Shown in pieces: positions 44,313 to 57,455 of a DNA stretch of 64,000 nucleotides; position 1 is the stretch's first letter; the number at the start of each line of letters is the position of its first letter. The stretch is from positions 1,488,001 through 1,552,000 of the forward strand of contig JAQFVV010000112.1 in NCBI GenBank assembly GCA_028023455.1, given 5' to 3'. Under the pieces are notes generated by a model that saw nothing but the letters and a program-made list of their open reading frames with translations, searched no databases and had not been told where the DNA came from. The translations under genes were made by a program, and so were the position numbers. Source of the stretch: Epiperipatus broadwayi (Eukaryota > Onychophora > Udeonychophora > Euonychophora > Peripatidae).

Positions 44313-47300
44313 GTTTTTATTGGTTTTGTTAGATGTAAAATGTATATGTGGGTGTTTCTTTTTTATAATTTAATAATTTCATCTTTTTAATAATTGTGTT
44401 ATTAATCATTGTTTTTCTATATTTCAGATGTTTAATTATTAATATACATTTTTTCTATAAGTAGCTTAATAATAAGGTATTTGATTAGTCAAAATAAATT
44501 GAAGTTTTCTGTGCAAAATCAATTTTTTGTTGCACACAGTTCAATAGACATCTAAAGAAAATCTGAAAATAAAAAAAATAGAAAATTTAGAAGATAAATA
44601 TTGATAAAAATGAGTCTTTGACATTTTTAAAAATTAATCTTATTGCCAGAAGATTTTTTTTTTGTGGTTAGTTTTTTTTTTAACATTCCTGTTGGTAGAT
44701 ATTCAAGGTTAATATTCATTCTCATCATCATCTGTGTTGATCTGAGTTTTCACATTTAAATTATTATTATTATTATTATTTTATCACCACTTCTAGTAAA
44801 TAACCAGGTATTCAATGGTGATATTCAAAATATTCATCAACCAATGCACTAAATTTAAACACCATTTCCATCATATAAGGCAAAATTACTTATAATTTTA
44901 GATACAAAATTTTAGTATAAAAACAAAAAAAAAAAAGATGTTATGTTTTGACAAAGTTATAATAAAACTAATGGCCATGTTCATAAATGTAAGATAAAAG
45001 GCACATCATATTAAAAAGAACATTTCCTATTTAGATGAAGTATTTATTTACCTTTGTAAAACATTAAATGTTTATGAATACATGTATACCCTGACTCTGT
45101 TATGTCATTTCCAGTACTCCAACTTGTTATAAACTTCTGAGCAAAAAACCATTTGTTTATTATTAATGCAGACATGAAACTAACCAATTTTATTCTAATA
45201 GCTTCTGCATTTTATTGATTTTTCAATATTCCTATCATTCAATTCATTATTATTTTGGAAAAGTAATTTTTTTAATTTCATGATTCTTACCATCAGATGT
45301 CTCTGACCTAATTGTAATATATATACCGAATCTCAATTCAGCAATAAAAGTTGAGAACTATTCTAAAAAAAAAATATTGTGCAGACTATATTGCCTTTTC
45401 ATTTTAAATGTTATTTAATTAAATGATACAAATATACAGAACTGAATATATATTGTATAGATTACATGTGATTACATAATAATTGTTTTGTCATTATAAA
45501 TCTTCAAAACAAAAATAGTATATAATAAATTGGTGGGTGGAGATCTATAATAGTTAATTTGTTCTAAGTTAGTGCAATTTTAAGTCTAACATATAATTAC
45601 AGTAACTTAGTTCATTTGGACAGTGATAAAAGAGTTCATTTTACTGGACTTTTTTGATGTCAAGAGGTAAAATATATTGTATATATTATTAGTATTGCAC
45701 CTTTCAATGATGTCCATTGCATAAAAAATGATAAAATATTACAATTCTATCTAGGAAATATGTATACATTTATTTTAAATGTGTATGTTAAAATGGAAAC
45801 ATTAAATGTATAAAAAAAATTGTAAGTATCTATATGTAAAACCATTTAGTTTTCGAAAGCTTTGAAAAATTTTAAGAACAAGTCCAATTGTGTCAGTATC
45901 TACTGCATGAATATTGCCACTGAGAATATTCCTCCATGATTTTAATCAGCAAATTTTGTATATCTTTTTAACCAAAATATCTAAATTTTTGTTAAATTTC
46001 TTTCTGGAATTGACCCATCTAATCAGATATCTTATTTTGATGGTAGTATATACATAGAGACTCTTTTTTAATTAGTTTCTGATGATTTGCCTTTCAAGAA
46101 AGAAATTAATTATGAGATTTAGAACTTTTTTATCCTATCAGTAAACATATAACTATTATAGTTAATGACCTTACATTTCTACTGCCCAGAATTGACTTCT
46201 CTTTCTATCAAGATGTTTGTTTTTTTATAAGTAGATAATAGTTGAAATTTAAAAAGAATTCAATTACACAAAATGTAGTCAGTTTAGGGAAAAAAATAAA
46301 TGAAAATAATATCTTTAAAACTAGTTAGCTGATACAACTGCAGTATTGATTTTTTTTCTACAAAATTAGTTTCCATCTACATTTTCCTCTGTATTTCTGG
46401 TTTGTTCAATGCAATAAATAATCTTATTAGAAATTGTCTGAGAGATCATATGACTGGAGCACCTTAGTGGATAAATCGAGTATTTAACAACTCCATTAAA
46501 ATATTTAGCCTGAACTCCTTTTTTTTTAATACTATTTAAATTATTCGACTAAGTTAATATGATCGTTACATATTTAAAAAAAAAAAATAAAGGAAGAATT
46601 TAAAACAGTTTTAACATTTATTGCTTTTAAAACGTTTGTTCATAATTTCCAAAATATTGTTCAAGATTTAAAGCTTATTTTTTTACTACCAGTTTTGTTA
46701 AATTTTTCATAACATTCTGATTAAGAATCTATGCAAGATAATTTATTGCTACAAAATATCGTAAATAAAAACCAGTCAACCCGTCAGAGCGTATGTCAAG
46801 TATTATTACTTTCTTAAATGAGAAATTAAATATATTAACGCTCAAGTTGACACTCACTTCGGCAATTATAGTAATGCCTTTATTTTTCTTTTCTTTTGAG
46901 AATGATATTTTTCTTAGTTGAAGTACTGATTGAAAAAAGAGAACTAGAGCTTCAGCACTTATAAGAGTAGAGTGACCTTTTGCAATTGTAATGTTTCCAC
47001 AATCAGTCCATTCATCAATATTCATCTGACCAATAGTCTTCAGTCTTTAAATTAATAATGGTTAGATAGATACACATTTACCTATCATCACTGCATGATT
47101 GTGGATTTATGGCCTAAATCATCTTATGACTGAAAAGTTTTCCACTGTTCACTGGTTGTAACTCTGTTTCTTGGGTTGTACAGCATGCAGATTCACCACA
47201 TTCACTATATGGGGTAATAAAGTCTATTCATCTCATTCTCTTGGTCATCCTTTTTCCCTACTTTCAACATTTAAAAATACAAACACAAATCTTTAACACA

Positions 47301-48494
47301 TTACATTGACTTGCCTAATAAAATAACTAAAGTAAACAGTTTCAATATGGTTGCTGTGGATCAAGTAAAAGTGATGTTTAATACATGCACTCCCCACCCC
47401 TCCCAATCTATTGGTATTTTCAAAAAATCTTTGCTTAAGGTATATATTAAAATTTTCATTTCTTCTAAATCTCAACAATTTATTGATGAAATCAGCTGTC
47501 AGAAAATAAAGATAGTGTGTGTTGGAAATGAGTAAAGAAAGAAAGAATTGTAGGCTCTTTAGGAAATTGTATATCTGAAATAGTTACTGAGAAAAGAAGC
47601 CTCTCTATTTAATAATATCTTGAAGAATGTACTCTTCAGTGGTAGGAACATGTTTAATTAAGATAGCCCAAGAAAAAAAAATTGTGGAAGATAGTTAAGA
47701 TTTGAGTGCATTCTTTAGTGCAGGCAATAAGAAACTGGAATCGTATTTGATATGTGCTAATCTTAATACCTCTCAAATAAAGATAACTTAATGAAAACTC
47801 AAAGAAAGATGAAAAAATCCTGTCTTTTGTGTGTGATATTAATTTCATTTTGGCATTCATACTGGTTTTTTTTTTTTAAAAAAAAAGTATATATATTATC
47901 TAAAAGGCATAAATATGCTAAGATTATTTATTAATTACATACTTGAAAATATAACCCCCACCCCACCACCAAAGATGAAAATCACATCATATTACTATTA
48001 TATTTTTAATTTTACTATAGTATGACTAACTGAAATTAACCTGGGACTTTTAACCTCTAGCTAAGAATAACTAGATATCCTTTTACTGATTACTTTTGAA
48101 CAGATAGTTAAGTTGGTTATATGCTATATACATACTCAAAAGAAAAGTTATATGCCTCTTTATGAACTAGAATTCTAATGTTAGATCTTGGAGGAGGCAG
48201 CTCAGTATGCTAATTACTATGCTAATAAAATTCTTATGTTTATACGGGATATATATATTATTAAAAATATTTAGCTATAATTGTATTTGTTTATTTATGA
48301 TTTGTGTAAGTTATATATGCTGAAATGATATGCTTAGATTATAAAATTATTGTCACTCTTGCTAATAATATTTTTAAAAAAAACTACAATTAGCAACGAC
48401 TGCTGGAGAATGGAAAGAATTGAAGCCTGTCCTTTAAAGTGTGTAGATTTGCTAACTTAATATAAACTGAGCACTGATTATATGTATGTGTGGG
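44313..48494. other. AT-rich sequence, no gene recognised
   Basis: An att microsatellite at about 44763-44781 and many homopolymers. Minus-strand frames at 46729-47025 (98 codons) and around 47060-47240 have slightly more complex composition, but I recognise no family and see no splice context. Confidence 0.45.
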
Positions 48495-48680
48495 AGATGA
48501 TGATCCGGACCAACTGATGAGTGTGCTCAGTTCAGCATGAAATATGTATATTGTAGATCATTTATCTTTTTCATATGTATGTGATCATGTGTATCGATTA
48601 TATTGGATAGAGTGAATGACTGTAGGGAGTTTAAAAATCTGGGTTCAAATCCCCTTTAATTACATCAAGGATATAATTAT
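48495..48680 (+). mobile_element. tRNA-derived SINE family S2, copy 2
   Basis: Same order of blocks as 40045-40215: gcatgaaatatgtatattg, catgtgtatcgattatattg, then box B-like gggttcaaatccccttta. More diverged in the middle. Confidence 0.6.
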
Positions 48681-49908
48681 AATAATGTTTTGGCAATACT
48701 ACCAAAACTATATTATCAATAATAATAATAAAAGTATTGAGGTTTTTATCCGAATAATACAAGGTTGTTTATTGAAGTCAGCAAAAGTGTAAGTTTTTGT
48801 AGATTAAAAAATTGTCTTTAAAAGTAATATTAACCATTTTATTCTAAAAGTTAGAAAAAAGATGCTAATTATTTATATATAATTAAATGATACATTGCTC
48901 TAAAGATTTTATAACATTCAAACATCAATAGCGATAGATTGAGTTTAGATCCAGAAACTTTCAGCTCTCAATTCCATTATTTTATCTCTGTGCTCAACTG
49001 CATAGGATAAAAAAATAATTGTATGATTATCTGTTCTGGAGGTCAGATGATATTCAAGCTGTTTGTGCAATTTGAGTGAACTTAAGTTCTTTTTTGTTCA
49101 CATATCTCATCTGAGAATTGATTCTGGAATTTTAAACTGAGAGCCATCTGTTCTACCACTGCACTAAACTATTCAGTCTGATTATAGAGATCCACATGTT
49201 TTACCATTGCCCTAAACACTCAATCAAATTATTTATATTATTTGTTCAAATAAATTTTGAAATTTGCTAAATTACTTACTTGAGAAGAGTTATTCAGTTT
49301 GTGGGAACTGAGAATTGCAAATGAAAGAGGAAATAACTTCATCGGGGCCATATTTAAATGCCCATTTCTATTTGTTGAAATTTTTTATTGAAACATCTAT
49401 ATTATTGTCAACACTATATATTGTCATACAGAAAAACAAAAGATTATTCAATATAATTTTTAATTCAAAAACTGCACGTGGTTAAAATAAAAAGAACTAG
49501 GTAGAATAACTATCTATGCCATAATTTAAGAAAGAAGGAAATGAATAATTCATTCCTAGAAAATAAATATGTTTGTTGAAAGGTTTGCTTAACCAGATTT
49601 ACCATTTATTTGCTTTATATTTGATCATTTCATAATATGACTGAAAATTTTGACATAAAAGCAAATTGTTATATATAGAGTTTTTTAATATCACCTTTGA
49701 AATCTTAATAAATATAATTAAATTATATGTGTACATGTTTATTTTAAATTTTTGTATATATTTAATTATATACTGTTTATATTATTTATTTTGATGAATT
49801 ATGAAGAGTTACATACCATTCAAGATAGATGATTTGTTAAAAGAAAGTCATCTATTTATTATTACTTTATCAAAATAAATTATTATTTGGTTACACAATT
49901 ATAGAATA
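48681..49908. other. AT-rich sequence; weak minus-strand tRNA-like segment at about 49110-49200
   Basis: On the minus strand 49190-49120 reads tttagtgcagtggtagaac followed by a degraded box B (agtttaaaattcc). Box A fits the tRNA-type consensus; probably an old SINE head. Nothing else recognised. Confidence 0.35.
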
Positions 49909-52117
49909 CTAGCTGTCCTCATGGCTTCTCTCATATTGGTAGAAAATTATAAAAATTTTAAAACAACTAAATATCATAAAGCAAAAATCAAAAAAAAAGA
50001 GAGAAAATCACGCAAGATTCATCAAGATTAGTACAATGTCTTAAATAGCAAACGAACTCAAATTTTTATATATAATAGATAGACATTGAAGATAAACATT
50101 AAAGACAATATTCCTGACTTCTTTGTTACAAATCTTAAAAGAATATGTAATTGATAACTAAAATATATTTTAAGTGATATTTATATAAAATAATAATATA
50201 TGAGTTATCAACAGCATTTAAAAATGACTGTTGCACCACATTTTTATAAACAATGTATATCTTGAATAGTTTAATTTTAATGTTCTTTCTGAAATAGATA
50301 AATTAAATTTCATTTGTACTATACCTGCATGATAAAATTTCTGAGCCATTTTAAAGCTTAGTTTATCACACAAGAAATTACTTAAAATGAAATTCTATAG
50401 ATTGATGAAAAATACTAATGCTCTGTCCTGCAGCTTTAGTCTTTATTCTGATTGTTGACTGCAAATCTTAAAGGAATATAATTGATAATTAAAATATATT
50501 TAAGTAATATTTACACAATAATGAGTTATTAACAGCATTTAAAAATGCCTATTGTAATGCATTTTTATAAATAATGTTGTATATCAAATAAAATGCTTTT
50601 AATTTGAATTGTTTAAATTTTAACATTATTTTTGAAATAGGTTAATTATATAAATTTTGTTTGTAACATATCTGCATGTTAAAATTTCTGAGCCATTTTA
50701 AAACTTAAGTTTATGACTTGAGAAATCTATTTGAAATGAACTACTATAAGTTTATCAAATTCATTTATCTAATTGACTGTAAATGGCAATGCTGATCCCA
50801 TGGCTTATATATTTATGTAATATTTCCCAGCAAATATTTAGGATTTTGATGCTTTTTATATTGCAAACCAGACTGCACCCAATCTTTGTAAAGACCATCA
50901 TTTTTTTAATTGGTTGCTTTAACAATTTTTTTTTTTAAGATTTAATGTAAATTAAACAATATTTTAATATTATATAACTAAATGTGAGAAATTCATAATT
51001 GAAAAATTCAATACAAAAAATGTTCGGAGGAACCTGAAATGTGCTCAACAAGATATTAATAAAGCTAAATTAAAGTTTAAATATATCTGTTATATTTGAT
51101 ATGTGAATTTGACAACATTATAGATAACTGCTTCATAAAAAAAATTACATTTATTAATGGCAGAATTACTTCCTTCGCAAATATGCTTCATAATAAAAAT
51201 TATGGATTATTAAATATAAAGAGTGGAAATACTTCCTTTGAATAAAATGCTCGCAATATAAATTACGGTTTACTTAGGTATAGTTATTTATAAAAACAAA
51301 TTTAAAGGGTTTTTTTATTATTTTTCATAGCATTACGGACAAATGTAATAAGTTTTTTTTTAATTGATTGCGAATTTAACATATCCACAGGAAACATGTG
51401 ACAGCATTATGGATTTTACATTAAACAAAAAAATATAATTTTTTTTACTATGCAATTTGAATATGGTAATATTTTTTTCATATTCCAGTTGCAAGTTAGA
51501 AATTAAACACATACCTCTAGATCACCACATCAATCAGTACTGCCCTCTTTTTGAATTTTTATGATGTCATTACACATTCAGACACAATTTTATACTGCAA
51601 ATTGTCAATGTTTTTAAAACCAGTATCGTAAAGCAAAAATTCACAACCTATAAAATTCTCTACAAGAAAAAAAGAAAATCATGCAAAGTTATAAAGTAAC
51701 AAACAAACAAACTTTTACATTTATATATTAATATAGACATAATGGAATTATCAATGTATGTACATAACTTTGAGAAGGGAGAAATTATATTTACAATTTC
51801 TGGTCAAAGAGCTGCTATATCAAGGCCCTTTCCAATGTTTTTTGTTGTTGGATTCAGCTTATTATATTTTCCAAAAAATCCTCCATCGTAATAAATATGT
51901 AGTACATTCATCCAGCTTACATGTTTGCTATCTCAGATAAACTTGAAACATTTTAACTTTAGTAGTTTTGGGGTAATCTAAAATCAAATTTCAATTTATA
52001 CTCCTGTGAACTATTTATACTCAATCTCTTCAAAAAAACAACAACTGAATTTTGTTATATCTTTGACAGCTACAAAAATAAAATATGTAGGAACTCACTT
52101 TTTTCCTAATTTATAGA
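49909..52117 (+). repeat. Segmental duplication, unit 1 (with an internal repeat)
   Basis: Block A (49909-50090, starting tactagctgtcctcatggct), block B (50105-50400), a second B-like block (50440-50870) and block C (51480-51740). A and B recur at 52118-52700 and C at 52860-53150. The blocks share anchors such as gagttatcaacagcattta and ccattttaaa-cttagttt. Non-coding. Confidence 0.65.
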
Positions 52118-53150
52118 GTACTTGTTATCGCTATAACTTCACTCACATTAGTAAAAAAAAAAATACCAATTTTTTTCAAACAATTAAGTACCATAAAGCA
52201 AAAATCAAAAAAAATTTTTTGCAAGATTCATGAAGATTGCTGCAATATCTTAAGTAACCATTGGTTTTTCAAATATAATAGATAGATATAGTAGATCATG
52301 GATAAATGATCAAGACATAATATTCTCAAATTCTTTGTTTTAGATCTGTAATATTTATCCTCATTTTTGACTGCACATCTTAAAATAATATAATGTAATT
52401 GATAATTAAATTATACTTAAATAATATTTACATGAAATAATAATAATATGAGTTATCAACAGCATTTAAAAACGATTATTATAACACATTTTTAAAACAA
52501 TGTTGTAAAGCAAATAAAATACTTTTGAGTAGTTTAAATTTTTAACATTCAATATGAAATAAATAAATTTATTAAATTTTGTTTGTACCATATGTGCATG
52601 TCAACATTTCCAAACCATTTTAAAACTTAGTTTGTCACATGAAAAATCTATTTGAGTTTATCACATGACAAATCTATTCGAAATAAAATCCTAAAAGTTG
52701 ATCAAATTCAATAGTCTAACTGATTGTAAATAACAATGCTGTTTCTGCAACTTATATATTTAGAATTATTTCTTTGCAAATGATTAGGATTTCGATGGCT
52801 TTTTATATTGCAAATTATACCAGTTATTAACACCAGTATCACAAAAATATAACTTATTTACTACAAATTTGAACATGATGGTATTTTTTTCATGCTCCAC
52901 TTGTGAGAAATTAAATACATAACTCTAGGCCCAACATCAATCAAGGCTGCGATTTTTTTGCACTTTTATGATATCATTACAAATTCGGATGCATTTTTAT
53001 ATTGAAAATTATTAACAAGTATTATAAAGCAAAACTTCATAGTTTATAAAATTCTCCACAAAGAAAGAAAATTGTTGCAATATTTGTTGTGTTATAAAGT
53101 AACAAAATAAATAAGTAAACAAACTTTCACATTTACATATTAATATAGAT
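52118..53150 (+). repeat. Segmental duplication, unit 2 (shorter)
   Basis: Block A' (52118-52290), block B' (52325-52830, matching both B blocks of unit 1) and block C' (52860-53150). Block ends such as cacatttacatattaatata recur, which suggests an old dispersed element duplicated together with its flank. Confidence 0.65.
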
Positions 53151-54459
53151 TTTGTGTACAGAAGGAAAGAAGAGAATGAACACTTGATACAATAACTTGA
53201 ATACAATAAAAAATCAAACAAAATTTGAGTATTCCGTGCTACTATTAAAACAAGAATTTATTAAAATTTGTCATTTAGTTTCTATTATAGTTTTTTATGT
53301 TTTGCAGTGTATATATCACAACATTAATTATAAATTTAAAAATGTCAAAACTTATACTGGTTATCATATATAAATTATATCACATACTTAGCACATCATG
53401 CTTAAATTCTCCTAATATCCTCATTGTTATTATTTGTGTAATAAATCTAATAGATGGGGGGGGGGATGTCTACTTAATCTATCTCCCTAATCCTAATGTA
53501 TAAAATATAAATCATTGCCACTTCAATGAGATTTTTATCATATTGGTAATGAGTATGAATTGGATTTTAAGAGTTGTTAAATTTGGGTCATAGCAAAGTA
53601 TGCATTTTGTTGTTTTCATTTGAAAATAATTTTCATTAGGAATCCATGTGGTCTCTATTTTATTATCTTTGTGTTCTGTGTTGATTTATGTGTTCTGAAT
53701 TTGGTTAATAAACGTAATTTACGAGAATGAAAGTTTGTCTTTTTTGTTGATGTTAAATTTCTTAAATCTTTTTGTTGTCACTTGTAAAATCTTTGATGAG
53801 CCTAATCAAAATGTATAGTTTAAAAGAAAACTTTAATACCATTTATTATCATCTTCCTACTTTTCCTCTTACAATAAATATATATATGTAATGTGTATAA
53901 TGTGTTTATTAGTAGTAATACATACCGCTTTTATTGATTGAGGATGGTTGCCAAAATAATTAAAATCAAAGGTAGTCTTAACAACAAGTATTATGATTAT
54001 ATAATCTCTAATTACTATTAGTTCACGGAATATAGAAATTTAACAAATTAAGCAAAAGTAAAACTTATTTCATCCTTATGTCACTGAACTATAGAAAACG
54101 TAAATGTGTGTTGGATTTTGTGTATAGAGAGCAAATATCTTTTATAAATCAAAAAGTGCTCACTATATTTTTCAAAATCGCTATTGATGGAATTTTCTGC
54201 TCGAAGCCATAATTTTTCATCATCATTTGTTGTTCACTCTTTCCTTTATACAATTTATTGTAGCATCTTGGCATTTAGTCATTTGATAAATTTTAATGAG
54301 GATTTTACGTATATTAAATACATGCTGTATTAAAATCATAAAAAATAAAAATAATTAAAATATTTAATGAAAAAAAAAAATATTGTACAGTTACCAACAT
54401 AATAATAGTTTAATGTCTCTAACATAACTGATTGTCCACTTTGATATATCAAATATTAC
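53151..54459. other. AT-rich sequence, nothing recognised
   Basis: A poly-G run at about 53457 and homopolymers only. Confidence 0.45.
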
Positions 54460-54472
54460 ATTAATTTGATGA

Positions 54473-54693
54473 TTTGACATATAGACATTCTTATACCTGG
54501 AACTTAATTGTAAATATAGGGGATTTGAACTCAGACTTTCAAGCAACCTTCAACTTATCCACACTATCTCATACTACTGATACACATGACCACACATTTA
54601 TCTTTTCTACATGTGTGTGGTCATGTGTATCAGTAGTATGAGATAGTATGGATAGTTGAAGGTTGCTTGAAAGTCTGAGTTCAAATCCCCTAT
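54473..54693. mobile_element. Inverted dimer of S2 SINEs with a perfect 13-bp target duplication
   Basis: Arms 54516-54597 and 54611-54693 are reverse complements (about 97%; two small indels, one substitution) around a 13-bp loop. Each arm is an S2 tRNA-like unit with box B (gagttcaaatccc), arranged head to head. The left arm continues outward into the S2 3' sequence (acaattaagttccaggt, minus strand). The whole 221 bp is flanked by attaatttgatga (54460-54472 and 54694-54706), so the dimer was inserted as one piece. Confidence 0.85.
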
Positions 54694-54794
54694 ATTAATT
54701 TGATGAGCAATTTCACTGAACTTGTTTGATTTGACATTATTTTATATGTATATAGATCGATGGAATGGCCTGACTGATAGACATGACTATATAT

Positions 54795-55440
54795 CATCAT
54801 CGTTTTGAATCTATCAATTTATTGCTGGATGAAGACTTCTAAGTTCAATCTAATTTCTCTTTTTTTAGATTCTTATCTCAACATGAAACCAATAAACTTT
54901 TATTATCTACTTATCTCATTTAACTATTTCACTAGTCTCTTTCTAATTCTTTTACAATCATTTAGGATCCAGGATAAAACTTCAGTTGTTCATTCATTCC
55001 ATTGTCTGTTCTGGCAATATGTCCAGCCCAGCTTCATTTCAAACCTTAAATCTTTAAATAAGGTCACTGATGCCTGTTTGTAAGTCCTTTTATTAGTTCC
55101 AATGTATATGTCTTCTTAAGGTCTGCAGTTTCTGAGTTGCTCTTTTAATAAATGTCCGAGTTTCAGATCCATAAATAAACATTGTAAAATGCATTTCTTA
55201 AAAATCTTTTGATATTGATTTCTATCAAAAGTGCTTTACGAGAGTTTATTTGTATGGTTAATTTCATCCATTATGTTTCTTATCAACATTAATAATCAAA
55301 ATTAAGGCTTAGTAATTGTGGTACTTGGGTATTATTCCTGCAACCTAGGATAGATAGATACGAATGTGAAAAGTCCTCCTATCTTTCCTTGGTTGCAGGA
55401 ATAATACCCAAGTACAGTAATGGTAAAGTTCTATTCAGTT
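54795..55440 (-). mobile_element. RTE 3' fragment, interrupted by a 95-bp hairpin
   Basis: Reverse complement of the 24 kb RTE 3' third: recognisable blocks include tttaggatccaggataaaac, ggcaatatgtccagcccagc, cagatccataaataaaca and ttaatttcatccattatgtt. After the hairpin at 55320-55415 the homology resumes (taaagttctattcagttcat). Decayed, no open frame. Confidence 0.75.
55320..55415. mobile_element. 95-bp hairpin MITE inserted in an RTE fragment
   Basis: A perfect 25-bp inverted repeat (55321-55345 and 55391-55415, starting gtacttgggtattattcctg) around a 45-bp loop. The flanks agtaattgt and agtaatggt (8 of 9 identical) look like a target duplication, and removing the hairpin restores the alignment to the RTE. 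Confidence 0.75.
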
Positions 55441-57175
55441 CATTACTATCAACATATATGCTTGCTTTTTTTTAAAAACTTGTTGTTATTTACACCAGAT
55501 TTTATTGAAGTTTTTATATACTGTAGTTGGATTTTTTTTTAATATTTACGACACATACACACAAATGGTGAGTATTAATACGCCTACTAATAGTTTAAAC
55601 AAGTATTGATCTTCGTGAAAGTTTTTTTATTGTAGTTTTTTTTTCCCAAGGTTTTAAAATAAAAGCTTTAAATAAAAATAAGAAAAAGTTAAATGCATTA
55701 ATTGAAGTGTTTTTTAAGTTTTTTTCCCTCGTTTTTTATTTTCAATGAAAAGTGTATTTTAAAGAATCATTTTGAAAGAACACGGAAGAAACATTTTAAT
55801 ATAGTCATCTATTTATTTTTAAATAATGGACTGACTTATTCGAGACACGACTTATTCGAGACAATTGTTGAAAAATATTGATTTTTTATTTATAACAATG
55901 TGTAAATCTGTGGGGGGGGAGGGGAACTCGTAAAGAGAACATTGAATTTATTATACCATACAAAGACTGGATTATATTATACATCCTTGAAGAAAGTTTG
56001 TCACATTTCAGTCACTGACATAAGCATGTAAATTATGTGCACACATGATTGTTGAGAGTAATATTGCTATGAGTACTTTATGTGGCTTAGTGCAGTGGTA
56101 TAGTGCCAGATTCTGGGGACTAAGATTTCATCAATTTTAGTTTTGGCACCTCCAGCGTTGAAACTTCTTATGAACAAAAGTCCGATTATTTATTTTATTG
56201 CTGAAAGTGCGTTTGTAATAGAGATAGGATCATGAAATCTAATGTAGTTCTACTTCGAGACTGGCTGAATGCTTAACTGAGGATGACAATGCCAGATAAT
56301 GTGGTTGTCTGTGTTTCATCTTCAAAATGTATCCTCATCACTATCAGCTGATTTTTAATAATCAAACATACATTAATTATTTTAGAATATTCTCAATAAT
56401 GTGGTGATGTTTAGCCAGTCGTAAACAAGCTTTATGTAAAATAAAAAAATTAAAAATTTGAAGACACTTTTTACAGAATTGCATTTAGTTAGAAACGTGA
56501 AAATGCATAGGAAAAGGATACTGTCTTTAGAATGACACAATCCAATTATAAATGATCTTAATTTCATACAAAATGCTAAAATAAAATTTACAGAGCAGCT
56601 AGCTGTCTTACTAACGATGACATAAAAAAATTTGATCACAGAAAGTGTCAGAACTGAAATTGATTTATATGAGTGCCAGAAGTGTCGGAACTGGAATTGT
56701 TCTGAGGACTTCACACTCCAGAGCCTGAAACTCCAATCGCTAAACTAAATCATACATGGCACTAATGATAATCATTCATTATGACTTGTTCGTAGGTGCT
56801 CTATTATTATCTAGTTAGCCAATCTGCTTCAGTGCAAAGAATGCAAGGTAAATCATTCATAAACGATATGGACAAAGCATGAAGGGTGTTATCAGTCAAT
56901 TGAAAAGCAATTTATTTTTGCCTTTACTAATTTTAGAAACTTTGAAAAGGAGACTTGATTTTTATAGGTTAGTGAAGATACCATCACGTTTCATTTATTT
57001 AGGATACCTTCTATGCAGATAATTAAATCAGTTTGCAGTAATTATGTCTGAATTCAGCCTTCTTTAGTAGTAATAACTGAGTGATCAGTGTAATCCTTGT
57101 TAAGATGATAATTTCAAAGAGTCAAGTAGCGAATACATTAATGAAATTGGACATTGATTTTATAAAAGACGTACA
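55441..57175. other. AT-rich sequence; weak tRNA-like segments at about 56085-56145 and 56695-56755
   Basis: ggcttagtgcagtggtatag at about 56091 fits a tRNA-type box A, and a related segment lies in the opposite orientation near 56750-56700. These are probably old SINE heads. No host gene recognised. Confidence 0.35.
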
Positions 57176-57455
57176 TTATCAATCCACTGCAGGATGAAAG
57201 TCTCTCCAAGTTCAATCTATTTTCTCTGATCTTTAGACTATCTTTTCCATGTCATCCCTGCACACTTTTTTATATCTTTCATCATTCTCACATGTGGTAT
57301 CTTTCTGGGTCTTTTACAATCTCTTGGAATCCAGTTTTAAGATTTAATTGTCCTGCTATTACCTTCTAGCTATATATCCAGCCTAACTGCACTTCAATTT
57401 TTTAATCCTTTCAATGATGTCATTAACACCTGTTTCCTCCCTTACCAATATATCC
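57176..57455 (-). mobile_element. RTE 3' fragment
   Basis: Starts with ttatcaatccactgcaggat, the exact reverse complement of the RTE's QWIDNG end region. It continues through the C-terminal coding part (aatctcttggaatccagttt, tatccagcctaac) and loses homology at about 57455. Confidence 0.8.

Noticed and set aside
46729-47240. Minus-strand frame of 98 codons and an adjacent complex segment that looked like a LINE C-terminus
   Set aside because: No motif could be aligned to the RTE or CR1-type proteins in the window; left unassigned.
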